Assembly: GCA_977006965.1 (NCBI GenBank)
Contig: OZ345369.1
Coordinates: 248,001-312,000, forward strand
Source of the DNA: Phymatolithon calcareum
Taxonomy: Eukaryota > Rhodophyta > Florideophyceae > Hapalidiales
Direction: 5' to 3'
DNA: 64,000 nucleotides
How positions within the stretch are numbered: position 1 is the first letter of the stretch; every line of letters begins with the position of its first letter. The notes below the pieces were generated by a model that saw nothing but the letters and a program-made list of their open reading frames with translations, was not told the DNA's origin and did no database searches. A program made the translations under genes and the position numbers. This document shows positions 31,822-42,910 of this stretch, piece after piece.

Positions 31822-32425
31822 TCAAATCCACACGTGTAACTCATTGTCATACAGGTCCAGAACTCCGGACCACACTGGTCCCCAGCTACTCGCAAAATAT
31901 TTCTCTTCGAAGGAAGCTTCACATGGGAAATTCATCTCGCACACGTTCTTCTTCAGGTAGGCCTTGCGTTTCCCTTCCTTAGCAGAACATATGTCGCAAA
32001 GCTCGGACCACGTGCTTATAGATGCATCCAATAGCAGATCATAACTGATACCGCTTACAGCGGATTCTACCAAATAGTTACCGTTCAGTAGTTGAAACTT
32101 CCTCTCCGTGGAAAAGCTCGATAGAGTCTTCGCGAAAACATATCCGGAGTACTCTTTTCTTAATATGAACGTGTGATACTCCGTTATTTTCCAAACTGGA
32201 TGATCCTCTCTCCCGAGGTCAAGGAAGGCCATGTAGCTTTCCGGAGCGCTTTAGAAATGCGATAGCATGATTCCTTTGCACAGAATGTGTGCCTCTCCTG
32301 TCCATGAACCGCTTCGTTGCGTCAAGATTGAACTCCTTCTCCGAACTTACAGAACTAATATGCCTCTGTAGAGTTGCAGCCGAGATCTGCATGGTGGCAA
32401 GAAATCCATTGCGGCAAAGATTCAA
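31822..32425 (-). pseudogene. Transposase-like N-terminal fragment of an unnamed family
   Basis: Two minus frames join near 32225. The first reads NLCRNGFLATMQISAATLQR and MDRRGTHSVQRNHAIAFLKR; the second reads LGREDHPVWKITEYHTFILR and a Ser/Cys-rich STWSELCDICSAKEGK. The order (helical N-terminus, RRGTH, a GLP-type loop, then an SxxELCDxCS motif) recalls uncharacterised transposase-like proteins of many eukaryotes. I base this on motif memory only, with no search. The downstream catalytic part is absent. Confidence 0.3.
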
Positions 32426-32942
32426 TCCACTTCCTTAGTATTTCATGGAAGCATACAGTGTCTCTTCCTCATCGCACACCCGCTTACGCTCTCTATTTGA
32501 ATACAATAGAAGTTCTTTTTGTTTACGAGGTGGTGGCTCGAGCCACAATCATGCATCGGCAACGCCGATGCGCTGCGTTTCATTCTAGGCTTCCCAGATG
32601 GGATCGCAGATGCACTTCGTAAAATGCGTGTTGTACTGAGCTTCATATTTGTCATTTTGAGACATCTCAATAGACTGAAGAAGTGAGAAAAGGGTTTAGG
32701 TTAGGACAATGACCTCTTTGGTTCAGGAGTGCATTTCGTTTATGTAGATCACTAAGGTAGAACGGCAGAAAAGATCTTTGTTGAGATTATGATGCGTAGA
32801 GTATGTAGAGCAGAGATGGAACCGAGTGTTACGAAAGATCATCAACGGTAGAATAGTAAAAATGAACAATGTCCACTGAAAATATGAGGGAAATGTGAGT
32901 GGGAAATGACAGTCGGAAAAAACTGAAGAAACGGTCCCAAAT
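32426..32942. other. No recognised gene
   Basis: Short frames only; no motif seen. Confidence 0.3.
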
Positions 32943-33889
32943 TTAAGAATGTCTCCTATACGTGAACGAGATATTGTCGGTGAACACAGCCTTTGCGCCA
33001 GGACCGAAACCCAACAACACGTTGTGCAGATAGAAGGCGTCATGCACCAGCGTTTCCGGAATGCACACCCGCACCAGCTCACCGCATGTGCGCTGTAGTA
33101 TATGCACGCTTGAGGGGATTTTCGACATGCCATGCAACTGCAGCTTGCCCAGCGACTCGGTCTTCACAGAGCGCTCCTTCCCTTTGCAGGACGGCTTGTC
33201 GGCAAACTCATTCGCGCCCAGCTGCACCACGCAGGTGCCCTCTTGTATTTTCAAGATTTTCGGAACAAATCTGGACAATTGGAGGGTCGCGCGCAAACCT
33301 CCGCCCTCTGCGTATCTAGAGTTTTCGCATACAAGGTGAAACAAAAGTTCCAGGTTGCAGTCAGGGTGCACTCCTAACAGCGCTCGGTCGAAACGAGGAT
33401 GGTCGAGAGACCCACCCCCTTAGTCTGCAGGAGACTTTGCGCTACATAAATTCTGCCGTGCGCCAGAACGGACATGACTTAGCTATCGATGCCCGGACGT
33501 CTTCCGCACCCTTTCCACGGCGTTCGTGAATGCTCGTCCGCCAGCGACTCTTGCAACCATTTTCGGAGACCGCCGCGGAGGTCATAGCTCAGGGTCGCCC
33601 AAGTCTGCTGCACGTGGTCGGCGTGGGGCGCCGTCTCGCTTCGAGACAGAATCGCAGTGCAGTCCTGTGCGTTCGATTGCAGAACAAGCACGTATTTTAA
33701 TTTGCGGTCGTCGCCCCATGGCTCGTGCGCAATGTCCGGATCCACCAGGTCGAGGTAGTTGCCTATGCGGCGGTCGGTTGCTTTGGATCGAGAATTCAGA
33801 TATGGCGAAACGAAACATTGGAGCGCAGCAAGTCGGCCCACCCTGTATAGTAGGGTGGCCCGCTTATCATACCTCGGTAAACCGGTCAA
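32943..33889 (-). pseudogene. Unrecognised gene, broken into two frames
   Basis: The upstream part (33479-33889, 136 codons) has GRLAALQCFVSPYLNSRSKA and DPDIAHEPWGDDRKLKYVLV. The downstream part (32943-33371, 142 codons) has LELLFHLVCENSRYAEGG and FYLHNVLLGFGPGAKAVFTD. Between them the frames contain stops, yet coding-like pieces (GRIYVAQSLLQTKGVG; DHPRFDRALLGVHPD) bridge the gap. I infer one decayed gene or an element protein. I recognise no domain. It lies between transposon relics. Confidence 0.35.
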
Positions 33890-34002
33890 ATATTTTGTTT
33901 GACGATATCTTCTCTTCCTTTACGAATTTCAAAAGATACCCTTTCTCTTTTCTACACTTTGACCGAATAAAGCACGAAATCTTATGATCCAATATAAAAA
34001 AA

Positions 34003-35353
34003 TTTTGAGGAAATTCGCTGCATGGACCGAAAAAAGTGGCAAAATTCGCTATATCGGCACCCCTTGCAATAACTACTACTCGTTATGACACACAGAACAC
34101 TCCATTGAAATAAACTTATCAAAAAAATAATATTTATTTCATGCACAACTCTCTTTGCTTCAGCCCCTCGTCGCAAGTAGCATCTCCGTCATCGCAGGCG
34201 GTGAGGTCAATTATAATGGACTGAGCCGCTTTGTCGATGTGTTTTCGCTTCGCCTCAACAATATTGCGGATGTTCGGCTTGGCGCATGTCTGCGAGAAGT
34301 AACCGTTGTTTCCGCACGAGGAGCCGTGACGGGACCTCATTTCGGACGGGAAGTAGGGCCTCTTGCGCTTGCGGCCCAGCTTAGCGACAAGGTCAAACGG
34401 AACCAAATCATCCTGTACTAGCTGGTAACCAGTGACTACAACACGAATGATGATGCCCTCGTGTTGCTTGGCCCACGTTATCAATAGCCATGAGTCCCAC
34501 ACCAGATCTTGTTTCACGGGTCGAACGCGAATCGATGCTGCGCCAAGCGTCTAGAACAGTACAAAAGTGCAGCGACGACATGGATACATGGCCGCTGGTG
34601 CTCTTCAAAGTGGCGGCAAGAGCATGTAGCGCGGTAGTCGTTGTTAACTGCCACAGGGAATGGTGTCACTTGGCTGCTAACAACGAAACTCAGCATGTCA
34701 CTTTCGATGACCTCCGGCTCCACAAGCGCCTTCTCCGCTCAAAGGATTTTTCCTGGTGCTTCTTGTAGCAGCAAGGCGTGAGGAACTTGCCTTACCAATA
34801 GACGTGTTGTGGGCGATTACGAGGTTGACAACGTCGTCAAAGTTTGCTCCAGGGCAGTCACCCATCCTTAGCACGAGCTCCATCTTCTCCATGAGTTCAG
34901 ACGGTTCGGGCGAGAGCATTGTGAGTTAGCTTAGCAGTCGAATGCGACGAGGTGCAGAGTACTTTGCGTAGCGGATTATTAGTGTAATAATAAGGACACT
35001 GATTGAAGATATGGGTAGTCAAGGGGCATGGGCAATTGGTACACTCAGCAGAACCCTGAAGAAGCCCACATGGACCCGTACCGCAGAGAATGAAGTGGCG
35101 CAAGCCATTGACGTGATATTATGCAATTCTGAATAAGATAACTGACAACTCTCGATGCTAGTATAACGCGATTAGAAACGTGCCGACTATCCTCAAGTTG
35201 GGACACATTGTACCTTCTCAATAAATCCTCTTAATTACGTGTAATGATAAGCGGCTGTCTAGCTGAAATCATAACGAGTAGTAGTTTTTGCAAGGGTGCC
35301 GATTTAGCGAATTTTGCCACCTTTTTCGGTCCATGCAGCGAATTTCCTCAAAA
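34003..35353 (-). mobile_element. Mutator-like element with 83-bp inverted repeats, internally deleted
   Basis: The left end (34003-34086) and the right end (35271-35353) are inverted copies with few mismatches, sharing TTTTGAGGAAATTCGCTGCA at the outer edge and ACTACTACTCGTTAT at the inner edge. Long terminal repeats are typical of MULEs. The interior holds only the C-terminal part of the transposase, so the element cannot move itself. The flanks are A/T runs and I could not define a 9-bp duplication. Confidence 0.75.
34134..34919 (-). pseudogene. MULE transposase C-terminal region (SWIM finger and zinc knuckle)
   Basis: The minus-strand frames, in order, are as follows. 34698-34919 gives an upstream helical piece. 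34514-34723 holds the SWIM zinc finger CSCRHFEEHQRPCIHVVAAL (CxC...CxH). 34134-34517 holds a basic linker (GRKRKRPYFP) and a CCHC-type knuckle (CSSCGNNGYFSQTC), where Tyr takes the place of the usual His. MULE transposases normally have an upstream DDE core, which is missing here. Two frame changes separate the pieces. The SWIM finger and knuckle are thought to bind DNA. Confidence 0.75.
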
Positions 35354-35546
35354 AAAATTTACATATGTTTTTCTCGCATTATAATTGTGTAAATTGTCCA
35401 AAAATATGAAAAATCTTAAATTTGGCTTTTATATCACTTCTATTGTAATCTTGAGATTTAATTTTTTATTTGACTATGACACGAATTCGATATTTTAGAA
35501 AATCAAAGTAGCTCACAATGCCTATTCAACAATCGAGGATCGACTG
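35354..35546 (-). repeat. Second Tigger-like terminus next to the MULE
   Basis: An end of type CGAGGATCGACTG-TA lies at 35546-35548 with its interior to the left, up to the MULE right end. It may be a Tigger-like element into which the MULE inserted. The other terminus was not found. Confidence 0.35.
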
Positions 35547-35548
35547 TA

Positions 35549-35947
35549 TCGAAGTCGTATCATAGTGAAATTAATAAACCGCTCAAGATTAGAATATCTG
35601 TCTACAATGAAGAAGCTGTACTGTACCATATCGGGAAACCAGCTGATATTTGCAGTCGGAAGAGCGTCAGTGCGCAGTTCCCGCCTTTGCTGCACATCGC
35701 AACTGTTCACATACTCCAAGCAGCCCAAGAGACTTCACGCATAGAAAATTCCGAATGGTGGACGTTGAACACAGGAGGCCAAAAATAATCAATAAATAGC
35801 CCTTCAGTTTAAAGCTCTCGGCTTAGATATTCTATATTCGAGTCGTCAGTAATCCTTTATTTTCTTTAAAATTTAAGGCGAAAACCGGCTTTGGATATGC
35901 ATTCTGTATTCAAAAATCGAGGATATTCAAAAATCGAGAATCGACTG
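35549..35947 (-). mobile_element. Tigger-like short element, copy B
   Basis: Read on the minus strand it starts at 35947 with CAGTCGATTCTCGATTTTTG after a TA, then follows the same interior as copy A (CTCCTGTGTTCAACGTCC, GAAGTCTCTTGG). It is about 400 bp long. The left border is uncertain because the neighbouring terminus has the same orientation. Confidence 0.5.
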
Positions 35948-35949
35948 TA

Positions 35950-36894
35950 ATCTATAGTTGTTTGCTACATTGGTCGAGGCTTTATCTCCATGGATGGGGG
36001 ACTGAATTTTCACGTTTTATCCGGTTTTTGCCACCGATCTGGATACAATAGTATGCCCAATCACTTTCTCTTTTTTCACACAATATTTTATCGTCAATGG
36101 CCAGGCTCAAATTTCTATGCTCAAACTCAATACGTTTGAAGAACACCATACTGAACACGTGGTATCACAGAGATCTTACAGTCTGTGTATTAGAGTGGAC
36201 TTTCGCCACCTATGGGATTTTTTGGCCCATTTGGCCCTCTGGTCTATTAGGGACCACCGTAGTAATTGGTGTATGGCACCTCGTAGTTTAATTTGGACTT
36301 GGCTTTACAGTAGTCGCTTTTCATCTGACTCTGTCAGCAGAGCGACGAGTACGTAAGCCCCTCGCCCACAAAAGCAACTTCCGGCTTAGCCTGGCTTCGC
36401 AGAGAAGATCTTCAGAACCACTATTGCGACTGTTGCGGCCATTGACCCTCTAGGTCGTCTACGTGAGCTGGGCACTGCGCGGCAAGGAGTGCTACTTCCA
36501 ACTTTGCCCACATCACTGGCTGAGGCGCCGTACCGACCACTTCGGTCTTCGCCCGGTGAGTGACACCCATTCCACCTGGCGTTCCGCACCGCTCATCCCC
36601 TCGCTCGCTGGTGAGACATACAGTCAAACCTTCGTGTTTAACACGCTCTGCCCCAACAAGTCGCTCTTCAGGGCTGCAATCCCGTCGCGCAGATATAGCG
36701 GGTCCATCCGGGAATCCGCTATACTTCAGTCTGTGACGCGGATGATGACCTGAGAGTGAAAATTGGAAAAGAGGACAGAGATATAATGATGGCACGCTTT
36801 GAATAATGTTTAGGAGTGCTCGTAAGAAAAAGTTGATGTTGAAATCTACGCCCACACAGAGGCAAGTTTGATATTGATCGTGATGATACAGATG
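35950..36894. other. No recognised gene; one GC-richer coding-like stretch
   Basis: At 36390-36560 the plus strand reads KIFRTTIATVAAIDPLGRLR and LRELGTARQGVLLPTLP, then stops. The GC content is higher than nearby. It could be a scrap of a host gene, but I recognise no family. Confidence 0.25.
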
Positions 36895-37110
36895 TACGGA
36901 GTAACAGAACTCAGCTCAGTCGCTCGGGTTCGACCTCAGTGGACTTCCTTTCGATCCAAATTGGTATATGGTGACTGCAGATGTATGTGGTCACTAATGA
37001 GCCACCCGAGTCTCGCACTCAGCAGCAAACGACACAATGGACAGATCTTGTAAAGCACCGACTTGGACGCCTCGATTTGATCTGAATGGAACAATATTGA
37101 ATTGCAGTTG
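36895..37110 (+). repeat. Dispersed repeat S, copy 4
   Basis: Closely related to 21958-22165, sharing AACTCAGCTCAGTCGCTCGG and GGTTCGACCTCAG(T/C)GGACTT. Several small deletions distinguish the two. Confidence 0.6.
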
Positions 37111-39029
37111 TATTGAGTTGGCCGAGCATAGGACCAAATAGGATTGCAATTCTGTCCCACCATGGTCAGAATCCAAGTATGGGCCTGTAGAGAACGGAAA
37201 GGCTCGTGACCCTTTGAAAATCTGTCAAAATATCGAGTGACACAATTAAACTAGGAAAAATACTGACTGAGGGAGATTTTACCTGTCTTATAATGAAACG
37301 GTAAAAATAAATTGTTTTATAACTTGAGTTTCAAGAAGACGCACTTCAATCAAGGACTGCACTTTCGCTACTTAAAGAACGTTGACGTGTGAGCATATTT
37401 AAGCAACAATAATAAAACGGTAATGTCTACAGCGATTTCGGTACTCGTTCCAACTTTCATGAATGTTGACATGATGGCCTAGATTATCTCGATCCGTTTG
37501 AGCGAAGCTTTGGAACTTTCGACACCTATATCCCAGATAAATTATCAAAATTTAACAATAATAGAGGATTTGGTGAAATTTGTAATGTTTCGAGCGCCTT
37601 GTTTATCGAACTTTCCTTAAGAATATTCTGTTACTTAATTGATTGATTTTGTTCTCTCATGTTCAAGCGCAAGCCTATTGCGTGGAACTATGAACTTTTC
37701 CACTGCCCTGGGAGTGGGAATAGTCTGGAATTTCCAGAGCTCCAAGCAAACTGAATGGACGGAGATTCCATATCTCGAATCTTCCTACCACCATTTGCAC
37801 TACACTGATTTTTGAAATTAGTGTCCCGGTGACTGTCAGTGTAATCACTCACTCTATGCCGCAACTACGAAGGGTGGGTGAGCGAGTTTACTACTCGGAC
37901 CCATACGTGAACGTCAGATTTTTGACTAGGAAATACAACTTTTCGACAGCAGAGCGAAGAGGATTATACACGTAGTAAAGTCCAAAGTTGATACGTAGCG
38001 AACAAAAAATAAAAGTCTCCGTTAATTGCCATGGACAGCAGAAGAACTTCACGGCAAGGGCAAGACTCGTAATTTCAATTATTGGCAGACTTCTATACTA
38101 TAATATCATGAAAGAACTTATGATACTGTAGCATTGTAAAAATTAGAAGAGTTGAGGCTCGTCGATCAAATGCAGTATGTCTCCAGTGATTGAAATTGAT
38201 GTGCTTTGTTATATAGGGCTGAATTTATCTTCACGTGCGCAACTTCACTTCCAAGTTACCCAATCATGCCCAACTCTTATCCAGAAAGCGTTCCCTTGGT
38301 CAAGCAAACCAAGCTAAAGAGATGAGTCCAGCCCGTATCAACCAAGTCTCCGAAAAAGGCAGTAATCAAAAGGATGCTATGTGGAGTGGATCGCATTCCT
38401 GCGCGTACCGAGAAGCAATTCCAGATAATATTCTGCAGATCTGATGGGACATCATCGAGCGCCAATAGGACGAAGACACGGCGCTGGTGTAAAATAGCTG
38501 AGGACTTCTAGCTCAGCTCAAAGTGTCATAGAACCGCGCAAAGACTGTAGTATCGAGACACTGAAAGGCACCAACTATGAGAGAGCTCCTGTAAAGGCAT
38601 TAAGTGGACGCCGAAGGATGCGGTTCAACTGGGTCGAATTTGTGTAGCAAATTCTATTCTTTAAATTTGAACGGCTTCTTGCTAGTGTCAAATTGAGCAA
38701 GCGCTTACTGCGCAATATTGCATTACATACTTTCAGTGAATCGGAATCCCCTTTACCAGGCTTGGATCTTGATAAGCATTCCAACCATGCAAGTGCCCTT
38801 GGATTGAAGAGTTTATGGATCACTTCAAGATTATTATTCGGAAGGAGAGTGGAAGTCTTTCTCTGTGTGTTGCGCACGCACCGTTCACGGACAAACTCAT
38901 AGCTTCAACTTGGGCCACGTGGAGCTTGAATTTGAAAATGAGACTCTCGACGAAAATATGGTTGAAAATAAGGCGGAAAATATGGACGAAACTGCTGGAT
39001 GTAATTGGACAAGAAAATATTAGGGAGCC
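37111..39029. other. No recognised gene
   Basis: Mostly AT-rich with short frames. The frames at 38575-38877 (minus) and 38815-39057 (plus) have no clear motif. The latter runs into the chromodomain relic. Confidence 0.3.
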
Positions 39030-39235
39030 GACCGTCGTTTTCGCCGACGGTCACTAGGAATACAAAGTTGAGCAGATTCTAGCGCACTGTAAGCGATAAG
39101 AAAAACTCCAGTACTTGGTTAAGTGGAAAGGCTATCCTGATACCGAAAATTCATGGCAGATTCAACAAGACCTTAAACAATCTCAAGAAGCACTCAAAAA
39201 ATATCAATATTCGAGACGATTCTCCTTTTCTGGAC
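39030..39235 (+). pseudogene. Ty3/gypsy-type chromodomain relic
   Basis: The frame reads EPTVVFADGH, a stop, EYKVEQILAHCKR, a stop, then LQYLVKWKGYPDTENSWQI and a helix ending ALKKY. This is the chromodomain that ends the integrase of chromovirus Ty3/gypsy retrotransposons. It targets integration by binding modified histone. Two in-frame stops and the absence of integrase, RT or LTRs nearby show a small relic. A cellular chromodomain gene scrap is less likely. Confidence 0.65.
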
Positions 39236-40393
39236 GAAAATTGTGGCGTTCAACGTCTTAAACGTGTGATTACTCAACTATCAACCCACGTACACGTGTT
39301 ATCCCTCCGAAACTACCCCTTTTTCTCTCCATTAGTACATTTTGGGACCTCCCCCGAAATGTGCCGTTATTTGCCCTTTGCGACCGCTTCCAGTTTTTCT
39401 TAGCATTCTAGACTAATAATAGATTAGCTTAAAACTTGGAGTATGATACCGAGTCCATGATGTTATGATTGTATTGATCATGAGACAAGTGTGTATGTGT
39501 ACGCTTATCAGACAAGGCCGCTACAAATGCTTCTCGAAACTTCCATTGGTCCAATTATCGACCTGCGAAGTGATCATTCGGTCTCTCCTACTCTTTGTTG
39601 ATCCAATGTTAAACGGTATGAATGTCGCAACTTCGAGGTGCCCTGGGATTTCCTCCCAGGAAGAACCCAACCACCCGTGTGCCATCCTGTACGATTAAAA
39701 ATTCTATATAGCGCGACATTTAGCACCACGAAACGTGCTTCCTTCGACGGACTCTGAGCTTGGTGGTACAGAGAGCCCGGCATGCAAGTGACGGGAAATT
39801 TAAAGCGACTATGGCCCCACGAAACAAACTGCGACCAAGCTCGGAAAGTTGCGAACGCCTGAGCGCGAAGCGGACCGCGAACCGCGCGCTGTGCCAGAGA
39901 GTGGAAGAAATTTCATGCGCGTACCGCTTTCAAGAGTTGACTGACGACTTGTAGATTCTACAGGTCCCGAGTTTGATACATATCTGCAATCTGCACGGAC
40001 GGTCATCCGTTCTAGAGCAAGTGCTGTGATCAGCGAGACGTTAGCGTTCGTGTCTGATGTCTTACCGTTCAAGCTCAACTTTGGCGACATTTTCCCTTCA
40101 AGATGCACATCTCAAGACTTTGTACACAGTGATTATTGCCGAAGACAGAGCTGCCATTGGTGAAACGGGCATTTATTAGAAAATTGCAATAAAATTGAAT
40201 CGGGACGATCCCTGGTCATATCAGCGAAACTCCACGTTCTTCTGGCAAGTAGATGGAGCAGCTACTGTTGCAGACCATCGGAAACATAAAGCGAATAGGA
40301 AACGAGAGGCACTGAACCGGATGGCTTGCCATCTTAAAAGCGCAACGACAAGATCTATTCGATTATCCTAAATTCGCTCTACTGTGCACACTG
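39236..40393. other. No recognised gene
   Basis: Short frames only. No LTR-like repeat pair was seen around the chromodomain relic. Confidence 0.3.
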
Positions 40394-40395
40394 TA

Positions 40396-42513
40396 CAGTG
40401 GATAGTGATATTAGTGTCCTCTGTAAGTGGGGGATTTTCTAATACTCCGACGCGGGTTGTGCGGGAGAAAAGAAAAAGTTTAAAAAATTACAAATTTATT
40501 TTCAGTTCGAAGATCCAAACTGTGGGCTGGGAGACAGGCCTTCGAATTCCATTGGATGACGTTCTACAATTTCCTTTAAATGAGAGAAAAGCTTCTCCTT
40601 GCGCCATGTGCCATCAATATCATTTCCAAGCCCGCAACGTATCATTGCCTTGCGCACCAATGATATGTTGTTTTCGTCTTTCATAGTATTCACATGTTCA
40701 ACACATTTTTTGCCAGTTTCAGATACCAATGTTTTCCCGGATTATTTAGCTTTCCCGATCCGTTGACACCAACTGCCCAGTCATTATTTTTGATACGTTC
40801 CAATTTCTCCTTGTCCCATTCAGCACGCTACACGTCCTTAATATTCCGGATAATGTATGAGTCCAGGGGCTGACACAGGTGGGTAGCATTTGGAGGAAGC
40901 TTACGGAGCTCGGTTTTGATACAATGCAAGGAAACCAACTGTTGTGGTGTCTCATTATGACCGGAGCAATTGTCGACATACAACAAGCGAGTGCGTTCCG
41001 CTGGATCACGGGCAATAGCCTTTGGCTCGTTCAACCATTGGCTGAAAACAATTTTTGTCCATCCACCCACGTGGCCCGGTACTATAGCACACTCCTGGAA
41101 TGTCGTCAGGAGTTCCCTGTATTGGATAGTTTCTGTTCTTGTTCATAAAAGTCATGAAAGGTGCTTCAATTCTTGCGCTGCTCCCACCTTTCATACGTAA
41201 GGCCATTGTCATTCCTTCGCCACCAGAAACAACGTCAACATAGTTAATACGCTGTTCACCTATGAAACCCAACGCATGCTTGTTGTCCATGTTAAAAATA
41301 AAATGAGTTTCATCCATATTCTCAATCATATCCTCATCCAGCAGTCCATCTCGAAATCCGCGATGTAGTTGGCCAAGAGTAAACGAGATTAGCTTTTCGG
41401 TGTGCAGCCGGTGCGCCGTGCACCGAAATAGTGCACCACACTGCTTCCAAAAGACGATGTTGTGCCTGTCCATAAATGATTGGATCCCTGGAAGCTTGAT
41501 GTGCGTCAGAATTGGAGAATGAGAATAGTCATCAAGATGACTGACTGTAAACAAAGAGTCCGGCTGACTGATTGTATGTAAAGCAACATCAAGTGACAAA
41601 GCTTTTGTCATTTTCACACCGGCTGCACGAAGCCGTTCGAATTCTACCAACAAAATCTGGTGCACAGATTTGACCCATTCACAACGCTTTCTGCCGCGGC
41701 CAGAGAGAGCTTTGACGTGCGAGCGTCTCAGGGCGGTGCCGGGAGTGCGCCGTGACACGATACTCATTGTACGGTTCGCTGGCGTGGACAGTTTGTCCAG
41801 AAATTCCTGCCTCATCCGCCACCAGCGCAAGGCTTTCATCCTATTGGCTGCTGCTTCCAAATTACCGGTTATACTCCCGGTTTTTCGGAAAATAGATGGA
41901 AACTGCTTGACCGCTTTTGGCCCGATATGATGGTCAGATCCGCAGTTTTCCACTTCTTGAACCATCCAAAGTATGACGGTCTTTTTTTGCGACTTAGTTG
42001 AGACATTTTGGAGTCGTCTCTTGCCAATTGGTGACATTTCATTGGCAGAAAGTGGTGGGGGAAAATAGAAGTTAGTCATGGTTGGGTGAGGAGACTGGTA
42101 AGCTGGGATATTTGTTGATGTTCCATGTCTTCCGACCGAAAATATGTATTTATACTCTCTTGTGATATTTTCTGCTCTCTGCTTTTGCGAAATGTTGCTG
42201 ATGCAATACGCATACAATGCATTGTGGTTAATCTTTTTTGAGAATGCAATAAATGTAAATCAAACACGATCTCTGTTTGGCACTCCGGGAACTTCAAAAA
42301 ATAATGACAGTCTAATTCGTACCACGGACCTCAAGAGTATTTAATTGTGCAGCATGTGCAACGTAGCAGCATGTGGACTACTGTAAATGTTTGAAACCTT
42401 AGAGAAATATTTCAAAATTTTCTGTCTCAGTTGAGTACCAGTAGCCTTTCAAACCCCTTTTCTAGACAGAAAATAGTTCGACTGACAGAGGACACTAATT
42501 TCGCAATCTACTG
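40396..42513 (-). mobile_element. Tigger/pogo DNA transposon, complete with inverted repeats and TA target duplication
   Basis: The 2118-bp element lies between TA dinucleotides at 40394-40395 and 42514-42515. The left terminus CAGTGGATAGTGATATTAGT and the right terminus, read inverted, CAGTAGATTGCGAAATTAGT share about 28 of 33 positions, continuing as GTCCTCTGT. Ends beginning CAGT and duplicating TA are typical of pogo/Tigger. The transposase is on the minus strand and frameshifted. Confidence 0.9.
40502..42217 (-). pseudogene. Tigger/pogo transposase with frameshifts
   Basis: The main frame (42217-41006, 403 codons; the likely start is the Met of MTNFYFPPP near 42079) has an N-terminal DNA-binding half and the first catalytic block, IENMDETHFIFNMDNKHALG. 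The next block is in a shifted frame from about 41060: LLYVDNCSGHNE, then LPPNATHLCQPLDSYIIRNI, giving a D-D-D triad. A stop follows (IKDV*). A further shift near 40700 leads to CVEHVNTMKDENNISLV and the C-terminus at 40502. Tigger transposases cut at TA-flanked inverted ends. With at least two frameshifts and a stop, this copy is inactive. Confidence 0.85.
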
Positions 42514-42515
42514 TA

Positions 42516-42902
42516 CCGGATATCTATGCAGTACACTCAGTACTCGAACATATTTCATGGTACTTGCGACGATTGGGGGAAGATAATGTTAACCTTTCTC
42601 AGGCTTTATTCTTATCGTAATGACTTGCTCAGGGGAGTATTTATGATGATTTTTAGAATAGATCTGCAGTGCTCATGCTTGATATTTCTCCGCTATTCAT
42701 TAAGCCTAGAAGTATCCCGGACTGCGAAAGGTAGCCTCAAACGTGTTCAGGAGGCAAGTGGAGGTCTCATTCTTTGACGATCGCATGATACCAATCAAGG
42801 CTTGTCTTGCCCCTTTTGCGCAATACTGTACTTATTACAGGTGAATGAGTCTCGCAACTCGCATAAAAAACGGCGGACACAATCCGCCATCAAAGGAAAT
42901 CA
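42516..42902. other. No recognised gene
   Basis: AT-rich spacer between the Tigger and hAT elements; an 83-codon plus frame (42526-42777) has no motif. Confidence 0.3.
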
Positions 42903-42910
42903 TTACAGAT
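42903..42910. repeat. hAT target site duplication, copy 2 left
   Basis: TTACAGAT precedes the left end and is repeated at 45321-45328. Confidence 0.9.

Noticed and set aside
38815-39057. RT or integrase core upstream of the chromodomain
   Set aside because: No catalytic motif or zinc-binding motif could be found in any frame.
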